In this document: positions 20,934-32,700 of the stretch, piece after piece
Position numbering within the stretch: position 1 is the stretch's first letter
Layout of the letters: the number at the start of each line of letters is the position of its first letter
Assembly: GCA_013368315.1 (NCBI GenBank)
Contig: JAACJM010000269.1
Span: 44,413-108,412, forward strand
Reading direction: 5' to 3'
Origin: Tetrapyrgos nigripes
Lineage: Eukaryota > Basidiomycota > Agaricomycetes > Agaricales > Campanellaceae
DNA: 64,000 nucleotides
The notes under the pieces: generated by a model
The model's input: only the letters and a program-made list of their open reading frames with translations
The model's database searches: none
What the model was told of the DNA's origin: nothing
Position numbers and translations under genes: made by a program

Positions 20934-21707
20934 CTAAATAATACCAGGCAAAAGCTTCCAAGGGACCTTCTTCTCCCATTCGACCCATTCTTCCCCAAAA
21001 TTCCTCTTCATCAACTCGTCTTCCTTCTTCATTCGTCCCATTAGCACTACAACCACGATACACACCCAAGCTATGAATGCGCCGAGTATTGCTACAGCAA
21101 ACATCCCAACGATCCTCATCCAGCTACTCAGTTCTTCCTCACGCATCAATACCTCCAATAAGCTCTTGACGCAAGAAGCCTCGGCTCCCCATATCAACGC
21201 GATTCCGGAAGTGGCGAACAAGATACCCGTATAGCTCGGATGCCTAACGAGTGCATAAGGGCCAGTCGTTATCAGTTTATGCTCCTTGAGCAAAGATACT
21301 TCGTAGGTGAAGTGTCTTCCCATCTCAGCATAGCATCGGTATCGGATGGTGGCGGCTAGAAATAGGAACAATGTTCCAAAGAAAACCTGAAGTGAAGGAT
21401 GGCCAGTCACTGGGATGGGACTCGGGACTCGAGAGAAGTCTTGAATGATGATAAGAAGAGCCTCAAGTAAGAAAGTAAATGCAGGGACACGCTAAAAGGA
21501 CGGATTTTGAGAAGTGGTCGATGATTTAAAGTCGGAAGTCCTACGTACCTTCGCCAAATTTGTCCCGCCCGTCGTGACCCCCAGTAGTTTGAATTCTTTC
21601 ACAGCAATTTCATCATCTCGAGCGGCAGAATTTGGAGCAGTCCAGACAACCCAGACCGAGACGCTCGCAACGATCAGGCAGAGTGGCTTTACGAAGAAAG
21701 CTAACAT
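20934..21707 (-). CDS. Isoprenylcysteine carboxyl methyltransferase-like membrane protein
   Basis: Two exons, 21707-21549 and 21491-20934, are joined across a GT-AG intron (21548-21492, donor GTACGT) to give 238 residues, close to the usual size of Ste14/ICMT proteins. The start ATG opens a hydrophobic segment (MLAFFVKPLCLIVASVSVWVV). The catalytic C-terminal region has RYRCYAEMGRHFTYEV, LITTGPYALVRHPSYTGILF (cofactor-binding RHP motif) and EDELMKRNFGEEWVEWEK. Family members methylate the C-terminal prenylcysteine of CaaX proteins at the ER membrane using S-adenosylmethionine. The exact substrate here is inferred only from family. A truncated, convergent paralogue lies downstream. Confidence 0.85.
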
Positions 21708-21807
21708 GAAGGTTGGATGACAGGTCCTGAGCTGGCGTTAGCCTGCACCTTTAAGTGTTACTCTGCTGCCTGTCAATGGTTGGAACTCCGAAATGGAACG
21801 GTACCAA

Positions 21808-21829
21808 GTCGATGGGTACTATTAGATAT
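21808..21829 (+). repeat. Dispersed repeat, left copy (inverted partner at 23257-23279)
   Basis: A 22-bp word AGTCGATGGGTACTATTAGA plus TA recurs in reverse complement near 23257-23279, about 1.45 kb away. Flanks on both sides share GTACC and a TTCCATTTCGG-type word, so it looks like a short palindromic interspersed element. Confidence 0.6.
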
Positions 21830-21839
21830 CCCCGAAAAG

Positions 21840-23256
21840 CGAGGTGCGAGAAGTTTCGAACCACGAAGTGACAGGGAACCCTCAAAAACGCGTCATCTCC
21901 CCAGGTCACAGTGCGTCACATCAGCTGCCCTCCGACCTTCAGTTTCCCTATAGACCTACATACCTATGGAAATAGCCTGTGATGAGAGCTGGAGAGCATT
22001 TGATATGTAGTAAAAAACAAAAAATTATTATTATTATTTGCAGAATAACCAATAGTCATGCACGCGTGACGCGCCAGCCGAATAGGGGCACGACCATGCG
22101 ACGCCCATGGCCGTCGCCGAATTTTTCCCAGGACTTTCATCTTCGACCTCTATCTACCATGCGTTCTACTGAACTCATATTTATCACTTCTATGCTACGG
22201 CTGTACTGTTTCAGACTCTATATGACTTTCCTGTGACTTGGGGAACAATGCACATAAATTGATCAATACTCATCTACTTACTACCTCAATGTGAAGTTCC
22301 TTCAAGTTCATTGAACTTCGGCCTGGTCATTTCGTCTAAGTTACCTGGAATTCAATATGTTTTTAGCCCTTGAGTCCCAGAAATAATTAGCAGGCAATGC
22401 TACAAGACCTTTTATCTGCTCTCCGAATGCGGCAACATCCAGCAACATTCTTGATCCAAAGGAAGAGGGGACAGAATGGAACAGTATGGAACAGTATGGT
22501 ACTAGTAGCGCAGATTTGCACGTTGAAGACGAAGTAACGATGGTGACATTCATGGAGAAAAAATAGAATGAGGAGCGAGCACATCTCCTAGTAAGTATAA
22601 GGCATAGTACACAACAAAGCAACGACGTGCCAAAATCATTCATGTCTTGCGAACGGGAACAAAACATACAAGTGGCGAGCAGAACGTCAGATCAAGAATA
22701 GTCGAAGAACAAAACATTTATATGCATGAGAATGATATCAAATGTGCAATGACGAGAAAGAAGACAAAGAATAAGCTATGTGCACAAAGGCCATACATGC
22801 GAATGTAGGACAAGACGGAAGAGCCAGGAAAGAGCAGGAAAAACTCGCCCTCCCGAACTGCGTCCTTGTCTCCGAGTATATCCTTGCTAATACCAGAAAA
22901 ACATCTCGTCCTCTTCTGAGCCAATGCTCAGCATGCACATGTATCAATCTGTCCGAGTTTTGGTATTGCGAGTGCCGAACGATCTAACTTAGCAGTTAAC
23001 TCAATATGACAGGTTCCATCTGAAAAAGAAAATACAGATGTCAAAAAACAACAATCGTCGCTTACTAGAGATACGAAGTAAAGATGTATAAACAGGCAGT
23101 GGTCTTAGTACAGAGTACAAGGGAGAACATCGGTGGCCGACTGAGCTAAGAGCTAGCTCCGGTCACTCCGGTCACTCCGAAGCCACGCTACTGATTAGAT
23201 CTTACCAAAAATGGGAAGGAAGTAGGCTCGGAACACCCCGAGGCTTCTTAGGCTTC
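21840..23256. other. About 1.4 kb between inverted repeats, no supported gene
   Basis: Short frames in all phases, no domain recognised. There is an (ATT)n tract near 22028-22040. It may be the interior of a non-autonomous element bounded by the inverted 22-bp repeats. Confidence 0.35.
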
Positions 23257-23315
23257 TATCTAATAGTACCCATCGACTATGTACCCGAAATGGAATCGAG
23301 AGTCGAGTGATACGT
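23257..23315 (-). repeat. Dispersed palindromic repeat, right copy with hairpin
   Basis: The reverse complement of the 21808 word is followed about 40 bp later by GTCGATGGGTATTTT. The latter pairs with AGTACCCATCGAC in the first arm, forming a hairpin with a stem of roughly 10-13 bp. Confidence 0.55.
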
Positions 23316-23499
23316 CGATGGGTATTTTCCGATCCAGGTCCCAGAAGCCCGAAGATGGTCGGAAATGAAGATTCCCTTCCATACCTTCCTAAACCCGCTC
23401 TCCCCATTTGACTTTGAGTTGCCGTCTTTACCATGAAATACATATTTTTTGATTTTGTGTCATGGCGTAATTTCCTTTTCTGACGATAGTGGAGGCCGT

Positions 23500-23582
23500 G
23501 AGCAGGAGGAGGAGGGAAAGGAGGAGGAGGAGGAGGAGGGAAAGGAGGAGGAGGAGGAGGAGGAGGAGGAGGAGGAGGAGTG
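23500..23582 (+). repeat. GGA/GAG trinucleotide microsatellite
   Basis: An almost pure GAG/GGA repeat of about 80 bp, broken by two GGGAAA interruptions. Glu-rich, Arg-rich and Ser-rich frames over it on both strands are repeat artefacts. Confidence 0.9.
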
Positions 23583-25030
23583 GTTTAGGCCGGGATCAAG
23601 AACTGATACGCCGCCGCCAGGAGAAGCCTCGTGCTGCCCAGTGTCCTTGTCTTCTTTCAAAGGACAGCGCTGGGATTGGACGTGAAGCTGTTGTCCGTCC
23701 TTTGTCCTCACCTCGATGTCTTTCTTTCATTTTTCTGTTTCATTTTCCTTCTTGTTTTGTTTTTTTTCATCGCGTCATTCTGACCAACCGACTGGCCAGG
23801 GTTCACGCCAATCCTACGCTCCCAGCGCTGCCAGCAGTGCCTCCACACACTCTTCTTTAAACCCACTATACCTACATATCCCCATCCCCTAACTCTGCTC
23901 ACCCGAATCCGTACCCGACATTCCTAGCATTGTTATAATATTATTAATAATTAATATCCGGCGGAAGAACCTACGCCGCCGGTCAAACCGTATGCTTCTG
24001 CTTCTTGGACTTCTAGGCCCTTGCATTTTGCGAGATATGACTGGGACACAACATCGATATAATTCTCCTATTGCATGATATCACCGTTATAAAATCTGAG
24101 ATGCGATATGATTCCCCAAACGCGTTATATTTCTGCATACGCAATACCCACCGATATATTTCCCAAATCGCGTTGTATCCCGGTTGTATCAGCATGATAT
24201 ATTCTTACCGCTCGATACGTTTTCCATCATGCGTTACATTTTCCACTTTCAAACCACATTTCTTGTCTTGCAGTGTAAGCAATATTTGGGTTATACATTG
24301 GCCACCTTGCGCTATATCACCGATATGGTGGACTGGACAGCGAGAAAGGGATTGTCAACGAAGTATAGGATATTACATACAGAAGCTGATTCTGGGAACA
24401 TTCTGCTGGTGTGGCACCGAAGCCTTCGAAGGAACATCCATGTCAAGTTGTGATGAGCAATCCGCAATATAACCTCCCTCAATATAACCTTCCATAGCAT
24501 TCATGACCCAGGAAAGAAAAATGTATGCCACGGCGCCACATTCAACTCTTGAGCGCTAGTGAGGAAGAATCTTAGCGCCGGCATTATCTGTTAAACTGAA
24601 CAACCACTACTCCAACGTAGGAGGAGGAGGAGAATTCAATTACCACGGCTATGGTCCAAGTGCTGAACGCCGGGATCCGGGAAGCACCCCGATGTACCTA
24701 TCTAATACATCATCGCCCCTGGGACTATCCACTTGGCTACATAATCGACAATCCGCCTCACAGGACGGCGAAGACTACACAGGAGATATATAGCCGCCAA
24801 AAAGCAATGTATCAAATAAGAAAATCAGAACACTAACTAGAATCAGACACTAGTACAAGGTTAGTATACAAGTCGCCGCGACAACTGATTCCAATTCCAC
24901 TTGGTTTTACCGTTTGTAGCGCTGAGGCACATACATAGGTGCAGCATCAAATATTTTGAGTACTTGATAGATGTACTTTGCAGTCAAAGGAGATGCAGGT
25001 TGAAAGACAAAATACTAGCCAACAGCTCCG
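23583..25030. other. No supported gene; AT-rich degenerate repeat near 24030-24240
   Basis: The stretch 24030-24240 repeats degenerate words such as GCGTTATAT, GCGATATGAT and CGATATAT at irregular spacing. A small GC stem (CCGGCGG/CCGCCGG) occurs near 23960-23985. Nothing in the rest is recognisable. The 3' end of the LINE may extend into 24880-25030. Confidence 0.35.
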
Positions 25031-25038
25031 TGTCATCG

Positions 25039-25323
25039 CTAGGGACTGGCATTTGTGGAGAGAGAGACTGTAGAATGCACCGAAAATTCTTCTCTCAGCT
25101 CGACTACAGGCCGATGTCTGCAATGGAGCATAGCGTGTTCCGGTTTCTCCACTGCTCTGCGGCAGAAACGACACAGACATTCATGCTCTGGGACCTTGCG
25201 CCTATGATTGTCAGACCAGCGCAGCCGCTCAATTGCGAGGGAGTGATCTCCGCTCAGTAACTTAGAGAAAGCTGTTCTATGCAGAGGATTACGGACATCC
25301 TTCATATATTGACGCAGGCACAT
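25039..25323 (-). pseudogene. LINE C-terminal zinc-knuckle module
   Basis: The frame reads NPLHRTAFSKLLSGDHSLAI, ERLRWSDNHRRKVP, then CRFCRRAVEKPEHAMLHC, a CX2C...HX4C-type motif found at the C-terminus of related fungal LINE proteins. It is separated from the RT ORF by stops, consistent with decay. Confidence 0.75.
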
Positions 25324-25404
25324 GGTTTAATATGACTGCTGTTTGCCGTCCTTTCGAGGTTCGGTCCTGAATTTGCATTTGATAAGGTACAGCTTCTGCT
25401 TTCT

Positions 25405-26652
25405 TTAAGCTTGTAGCCATTCTTCAATGTACATGGGCAGTACCTTCAGGATGCAAGCGTGAAATTCAATCACTTTTTCGGAGTCCATGAAGTCATCTAG
25501 AGATGGTACTGCTAAGTCTGCACTCTCAGGAATATTCTTCTCTATGATTTTGAGTAAGTCAGTGAACCAAGATTGCTCTCCTTCAATATGTAAGTTGATG
25601 CTTTCCATGACGGCGCAATAAACGAGCGAGTTTGTTGGACGCTGTAGTGCGTAGGCAAGATACCGGATAGCAAGTTCCATACGCCTATAAAGCACAGGGG
25701 AAAGGCCTGTTTCTGTGTACAACGGGACTAGTGTGGAGCGCTTTGAGAAGCCAAGCAATCTTCTAAGAAAATCCGATTGAACCTTCTGCAATAGTTGCGA
25801 CAATGTGGCACCCGTATCAAGTGCTACTTCACATCCGTAGGTTAGATGTGGGTCGACCAAGGCAGTGTACAGTGTTTTGCCATCAGCTGGAGGCAGCGAT
25901 CCAATCATTTGTTCCACGTGAAGCGTAGCGTGTGCAATTTTACGTGCTTTTGCTGCCTTCTGCTCATAGTGTGGCTTGAATATCAAGTGGAAGGACTCCA
26001 AGTTGATCGGACCCCCGCGGAAAGTCATTCCAACGTAGGTGTATTCCATCACAATGTTGATAATGTCGTCTCCAATGTGGAATGTCTGAAAATTTCGTGG
26101 TTTATTGCCATGGTATGCAATCGCACACTTGAGAGCGTTGACAATCATGAATTCAGAACAGCACCAGCAGTAAAATATCTCAAGTTTTCTCTGTAGTCCT
26201 TCCTGCGATAGGGAAATGAGCAGCAGATCATCTGCTTGTTCCAGGTGTGAGACATGAGCGTCATTCAGTACAACATCATCGTCTGACTCTGGTATTTTGA
26301 AATCGGAGAAATAGAGGAGCCATAGTAGCGGCGAGACCGTGTCGCCTGCCAGTATTCCCATTGCAGAGGTAAATTTGTGCGAGACTGTTCCACCGTGGCA
26401 GACTTGATACTTCATATTGTAATACAACGTGCGAAGCCAGTCAAATATTTTACCTCCTGCACCAAACCTTTTGAGCTTCAGCCAGAGAGAAGCGCGATGG
26501 ACGGAGGGAAAGGCATTGGAAATGTCAACACTGGCTACCCATAGAGTTTGAACGAGCCTTCTCAATACAAGCACGAAGAATGAAAGCGTTGTTATTCGTA
26601 CGGCAACCCTTCTGAAAGCCATTTTGGGACCTGGGGATAAGTTTTCGAGCAT
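25405..26652 (-). pseudogene. LINE reverse transcriptase
   Basis: A 415-residue frame shows non-LTR RT motifs: WVASVDISNAFPSVHRASLW (motif A), GILAGDTVSPLLWLLYFSDF (motif B), and HLEQADDLLLISLS (motif C, ADD catalytic pair). A thumb-like region with HLTYGCEVALDTG follows. Upstream of motif A the correct frame switches near 26540: the FQKGCRTNNNAFILRACIEK region is in another frame. The copy is therefore frameshifted. The first residues of the listed frame are not RT. Confidence 0.9.
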
Positions 26653-26699
26653 TTGCCCACTCGAGCAGACAAACGAGGAGACTTACCCTTCTTCGCCAT

Positions 26700-27290
26700 A
26701 CCAAAGGATGACATTCAGAATCAGTCGTCTCCTTCTATTTCTAATAGTATCTCATCATCCAAATCCACTATAGTATCTAATACTACACTACGACTAGCCC
26801 AACCGTTCCTCCTCCTCAGACTCAAGACCGTTTCGAGTTCCAGATCACGACTTTCTGACCATGGCATAGTGGGAACAAAATCAATATCAATCAGCCGTTG
26901 AGAGGAAAAAATTCCTTCATCGACTGATTTATGAAGGCTGAGAAGCATACGCGACACCATTATCCCGGAGAAGTTGAATGTGAATGTGGATAGGGGTTCT
27001 GTGGTGTAGGCCTGTGGTGTTGCCGAGTTAGAGGAAATTCAACAAACAGGGGGTAAAATGAATGTTCTGAATACCTACCCCGGAAGCCTAAGCCACAGAG
27101 GTAAGTAGACATGCATGCTTATGGAAAAAGCTGGACTTACATAGTATGTTATTATATTTGCAAGCGACTCAAGCAGCCTGAACCTGGGATATCCATACGT
27201 CTGGGGATTTTGAAGACAACAATTTACAGCGTTGATACTTACACGTAGTATACAGCACCTGTGATATAGAACAATAGAGGAGGAGTAAGA
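26700..27290. other. No supported gene
   Basis: Short frames only. The part near 27000-27290 may hold the last exon or 3' UTR of the adjacent DUF6533-like gene, which I could not define. Confidence 0.3.
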
Positions 27291-27299
27291 AATTGATTA

Positions 27300-28764
27300 T
27301 CGATTCGTCTGCCTAAGTAGGCAAGATACTCACCGTCTCTAAACAACAACACAATCAATGGATCCGGCACCTGTGCATTGAAGCCATGATAATGTCGCAT
27401 CGACCAGGATTTCCATAGTGTTAATGAAAAGATGAGTGAGTCGAAGGCTAGAATTAGTATCCATGGGAGTACTCGGTCTGTGGTGGAAGGAGCAAGACGA
27501 CCAATCAGATTCTGCGCGAGTTTGATATAAGTACAAGTGAGAGACGCACGGAAAACACTGAGGAGACCAAGGTCGAAGACGGAGACGAGGATGATCGTTC
27601 AGCATGAAGGTACCTTTTGCGAAGCCGAAACGAAGCTACTCACGTATTGAGAGGTATAGTGATGACACACCCTTCAGGATGCAATTCCATCCGCGTAATA
27701 TCTTGGTTTAAGCCCTTCCACTGTAGATACAATGTAGATATAGAGTACATGCATACGTATGTATACGCATGGCGATGGATAGCATAGAGGCATAGAGACC
27801 AGTAAATTGTATGCCAATTACTTATTTGAATAAAGTAAGTACCACTCACCATAGCAATCCCCATGATTGACAAAGTCGCAACAATCATAATAACCAAAAT
27901 CCGACGACTCCGTTCGTAAAGTGCGTATATACGCAAGATGAGGGAGCCTATCAGCGCCAACGTGAGCGTAAATCAGGTAAACCTTGGTATAGGTACCGTA
28001 TACAATCACAGATCTCAAAACGATCCAAACAACCCAGTAGAGATAATATCGCATGCACCTAGATACAAACAAGCCAGTTCAGAATCAAAGGGCACATCTA
28101 GGATTTATCTCGATTGGAATTTACTGACGCCTGGAAAGTAAAAAGAAAAAAGATTGGTATTCAGAACCAGAGCCATGACGTAGACGTATAATTAAAGAAC
28201 AAGCCCATAATGAATCGAATGAAGGCGTATGTACTCACACTAGTACTGATCATGGAAAACTTCATCACCGTCACAGGAATCGATCCAACCAACGCCAAAT
28301 ATCGGATGATAAGAAAGCAATAAGAGGATAGGATTTTAGGTCGTGTCCAGATGTAGTTGACTTCATCGCCTAAAACAATATCAATCAGATGTGAAAACAC
28401 CACAGTCAACCACTGAGTACTAAGAAGTTAGGTAGAAGTTGGGCGGAACTCACCGAAAGTGATAATATGATCCCAAAACAGAATCGCTATGAATTTTGCA
28501 TTTGTGGGTTACAAAAGCGTCCTCGTCGAAAAGCTTGCAAAGACGACGTACTGATACCCAGGAGGTACATATACCTATGAACCATTCTGCAGACCGGCAG
28601 AGTATTAGGATCAGTACGTATTAGAAATACATGTACTAGGCACCACTCTGCGCACGGGAAAGGGAACGGACAGGGACATGGAAGAAATAGAGTGGACTCG
28701 GAGCTACTCACATCTGCCCTTCAATACCGACGATGCCAACGCCAGGATTGTTGCCCTGGTCCAT
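27300..28764 (-). CDS. DUF6533-like multipass membrane protein
   Basis: Exon 1 (28764-28712) starts MDQGNNPGVG and has a GTGAGT donor. Further exon pieces encode AILFWDHIITFG (28489-28454), DEVNYIWTRPKILSSYCFLI (28369-28239), CMRYYLYWVVWIVLRS (from about 28058), ALIGSLILRIYALYERSRRI (to 27850) and VPDPLIVLLFRDG near 27340. The D-H-x-x-T-x-G-DEVNxIW word, the hydrophobic segments and the RxYALYxRxR motif match the DUF6533 family of Agaricomycetes. Its function is unknown; it is predicted to be a membrane protein. Several introns and the exact 3' end are unresolved, so the coordinates are approximate. Confidence 0.7.
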
Positions 28765-29768
28765 AATGATATTGAGGAAATATAGAAGGAATTCGTCTAT
28801 CTTAACCAGTGCGTCCTTTTATGAAAGCTTTTCGGTGTTCACCGGCTTGTAGGCGCTAGCCAATACAGTCCCTACATCCCTGCATCAGGATCTAAAGTGT
28901 TGATTATGCTTGACCTGAGTCCTCTTGAGTCCTTGACAGTGGCACCTATAGGCTATCCTGAGCAGTCAACCTCCCGATTTGTATGTACCTCGCCAGCTTG
29001 TATGAATGACACTGAGACTTGGTCTTCATTGAGAGCGGAGAGTGCATCGGTTTTCCGGTTTGTTTCATGGTTACAAAAAGTCGTCTATGCATATTGTATG
29101 TCTTGAGACCCTAGCCTAGCATACATTATGCAATCTAGAAATACAAAAAGCAAGGCTGTCCATCTACAGTGCTCTCCTCTACTCACGAATCACGACAATT
29201 GCACACCACCCGCATTCCCACCCCATCCCTATTAGTATCCCTATCCGAACCCGAATTGATGTCGTCGTTGTATCTGAGCCAGACGCAGGGGCGGCGGCAG
29301 TATGCTCCGCGCTAGCACTGGGATTGATCGTGTTCGTGCTCGAGTTGGATTTTTCACCCAGCGATGGAGGCGTCTTGCGAGACGATGTGAGATACATGCA
29401 CGCCTTGTCGTAACCGGCACCCGTAAGGGCCTTTATTGCATATTATGCATCGTACCGAGGGCACTCATCAGTGAAGATAGAAGTTCAGTCCGTGGTGGGC
29501 GACCGAGAACAAACCGACAATCCAAATCGGGTTGGAACTGATGACATCACATCCATGATCCCTGTCCGTGAACGTCACGAACTGTATTTGAGTAACAACC
29601 CCGTGACATGACGCGTGACTTTCATTACGCATCTCTGCTCGGCGGAGGTTGGCGTTTTTGGCGTGTGAGCTGTCCCTATTACCGCTTCTTCCCCTCCAAA
29701 ATCGTGTGGTCAACAGTCTCATGACTGCTGCAATACGTCAGAAGCCCTGAGACCACCATAAATTCACC
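28765..29768. other. Intergenic region upstream of the beta-galactosidase gene
   Basis: About 1 kb between divergent genes. No ORF here has a recognisable domain. It should contain the promoters of both neighbours; I see no specific regulatory site I can name. Confidence 0.4.
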
Positions 29769-32700
29769 ATGAAGCAGCCAAAATATGCTGGGAACCTTTC
29801 TCTGCTTCCTCCCTCCTACGAGTCTTTGGCCAGCGAACAAAAGTTTGGGCAGCGGCGAGCAACCAAGATGGATGCAGAAACTCCCAATGTCTACCCGGTG
29901 AAGATGCAAAGAAGCAGTGCGAGGTATTGGATTACCATGTTGATGGTTTCGTTGATGATGGTTGTCCTATGGCCTTGGAGTTCCTCGGAGTCTGCGAAAG
30001 TCTTGACACCAGACGCGTCGAGATACGATGGCTTTGACCTACTAGCTCGGACAGTTGCCTCACCAAAAGGTACTGCTCATGGAGTGTTGGTTCAACCACC
30101 CGAACTAGCGCCCAGATTCACGGACGAAGTCTCTTTTGACAACTACAGCTTGATCGTGAAAGGCCAAAGAATTTTCCTCTAGTGCGTGTCTTGTTCGTCT
30201 TTCTTTGGCATTTTGCTCACTCTTAAAATAGCTCTGGCGAATTCCATACGTTCCGTTTACCTGTTCCATCCCTTTGGCCGGATATCCTAGAGAAAGTGAA
30301 AGCTGCCGGTCTCTCTGGTATCAGTGTGTATACCCATATGGGACTCATCAACCCTTCGCGTGGTGTCGTCGACTTCGATGACTACAGAGCCTTTCAACCG
30401 CTATTTGACGCTGCGAGGGAAGCTGGCATCTGGGTTGTCCTGAGACCAGGTGAGTCATTCATGACGGCGTCATCGACTAAAACGCTCATTAATTTCTCAT
30501 TAACATCATTCATGTATGAATAGGTCCAGTGAGTCTCGTGTTCTTCTGGTACTTCTCCTGTCCCTTATGTCGGTTTTCCCTTTGATATCACCTTGACACT
30601 TATGACCGACTACATTGCTCACATGCGACGGTAGTACATCAATGCTGAAACTTCAGCGGGTGGTATCGCCCACTGGATTACATCGGAGGTCGCTGGTGAA
30701 TTACGCACCAACGCTTCTGACTGGCACAATGCTTGGCAGGATTACGTTCAAGGTGTTATTCGGGAGACCTCACCTAACCAGATTACCGAGGGCGGGCCTG
30801 TCATTGCTATACAAGTTGGTTAGTGCAAAATATACTTTTCCTCACTGTACAAGCTAGCTGACCTTTTTGCTACCATAGACAACGAATACAATCAAGCTGC
30901 TGGTGCTGAGTACTTCGCTGACTTGGAGGCCGTCTACCGAAATTCCAGTATCGTTGTTCCTCTGACATATAATGATCCTGGTCAGGGGAGGAATTTCATC
31001 AATGGAACTGTGAGCTCTTCTGATTCTTAATTCTCGTCCGTGGTTGCTGACGTCAATAATCCATGTCACAGGGCGCAGTTGACCTGTACGGGTGAGTTAT
31101 TCTCGATTTCTACCGCATGGCTCTAGTACCTAGAAACTCCATTATTATCCAGTCTGGACTCATACCCGCAGGGTTTCGATTGCTCCCGTCCCACAGTCTG
31201 GAGTCCCGTCACGTTGAATTACCATCAATACCATGAGCAGGTGAACCCGTCTCAGCCGTGGTACATCCCAGGTACCTGAATACCTTTTCTCGAGTTTAAG
31301 AGAGTAACTAACCCGATGTGCAGAATTTCAAGGTGGCTCGTTTGATCCGTGGGGCCCAAATGCACCAGGTTACGCCAATTGCGCAATCTTGACCGGAGCC
31401 AACTTCCAGTCCGTTTTCTACCGCCAGCTTTGGGCTAGCAATGCCAAATTGATTAACTACTACATGTTTTACGGAGGAACTTCGTGGGGTGCTCTTCCAT
31501 TCCAGTAAGTCCGACTCGTCTTTCGATTTATCACTCGTTGCTCTGACAATATCTCTCTGTAGCGGCGTGTATACTTCCTATGACTATGGGGCCTCAGTGA
31601 GTGAAGCCTTACATTCTTACTGACGTGATATTGACTTGCTTATGATGCTAGATTGACGAAGCTAGAGCACTGACATCCAAATTTTCGGAAGTGAAGTCAC
31701 AAGGAATGTTTATTCGTTCTTCTCCCGAATTCTACAAGACCGACTGGATTGGGGACAGCTCTACCGGACTCACTGAGGGCGGTGTGTCAAATCCAGCAGC
31801 GTTCGTCACCTTGTTGAGGAATCCAGATTCTGGAGCAGGTTTCTGGATTTTGAGGCACACGGATTCCACGTCTCAGTAAGATTGCGAGTTTCAGAAATCG
31901 TTCAACTCTGATACTGATATCTATTGGTTCTCAGAGCAATAACGAACTTCTCTCTCAATGTCACTGCTGCAGATGGCAGCAAGCACAACTTACCACTCGT
32001 CGCCAGCTCTATCACGCTTTCTGGCCGTCAATCGAAACTCGTCCTCACTGACTACGCCTTCGGTCGCTCACGAGCAGCCTATTCCACTGCTCAAGTGTTC
32101 TTCGCCGGCCAGATTGACGGAAGGGACGTCCTATTCCTATACGGCAACTCGTCGGAAGCACATGAATTTGGGGTTGCCCTTACAGGAACTCCCAATCGTT
32201 TCCGGACTTCTTCCTCAATCCATATCACCAACTCCACTGGTTTTGGCGGTCGGCGACCAATCACCATCGTCGAAGTCGCGCAAGGATTTACCGGATTCGT
32301 TACAGTCTACGACTCTAACACGCAGCTCATCTTGTTCGCGGATTACAGCACTATGACGACGTTCTGGTCTCCCACCATTGCCTCCTCGTCAGATCCCTTC
32401 GCCAACTTCTGGCGCATCGGGACGAACGAATCTGTCATCGTCGGCGGACCTTACCTAGTTCGTTCTGCGGAAATCTCTAGACGTACTCTGGCATTACGAG
32501 GCGACCTGAACGCTAGTGCTGGCGCTGGTGGAGTTATGCTCACTGTCATTGCGCCAAAGAGTGTAAGACAGGTAACCTGGAACGGCCATAGTGTTGGAGT
32601 AACTGCTAGCAAAGACTCTGATAGCCTCCTCGTTGGAACTATCTCATCCTCCTTGACTACCACTGACTTGGACATCCCCGTCCTAGGTTCATCAGGCTGG

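Larger units (their letters stand above)
25039..26690 (-). mobile_element. 5'-truncated non-LTR retrotransposon (LINE)
   Basis: The minus strand carries an RT domain and a C-terminal Cys-rich module, but no endonuclease and no RT N-terminus. This is the 5' truncation typical of LINE copies. Sequence upstream of about 26690 no longer resembles RT. The 3' end is not clearly marked. Confidence 0.85.

Noticed and set aside
23449..23860. Glu-rich, Arg-rich and Ser-rich frames on both strands
   Set aside because: They translate a GGA microsatellite and are compositional artefacts.
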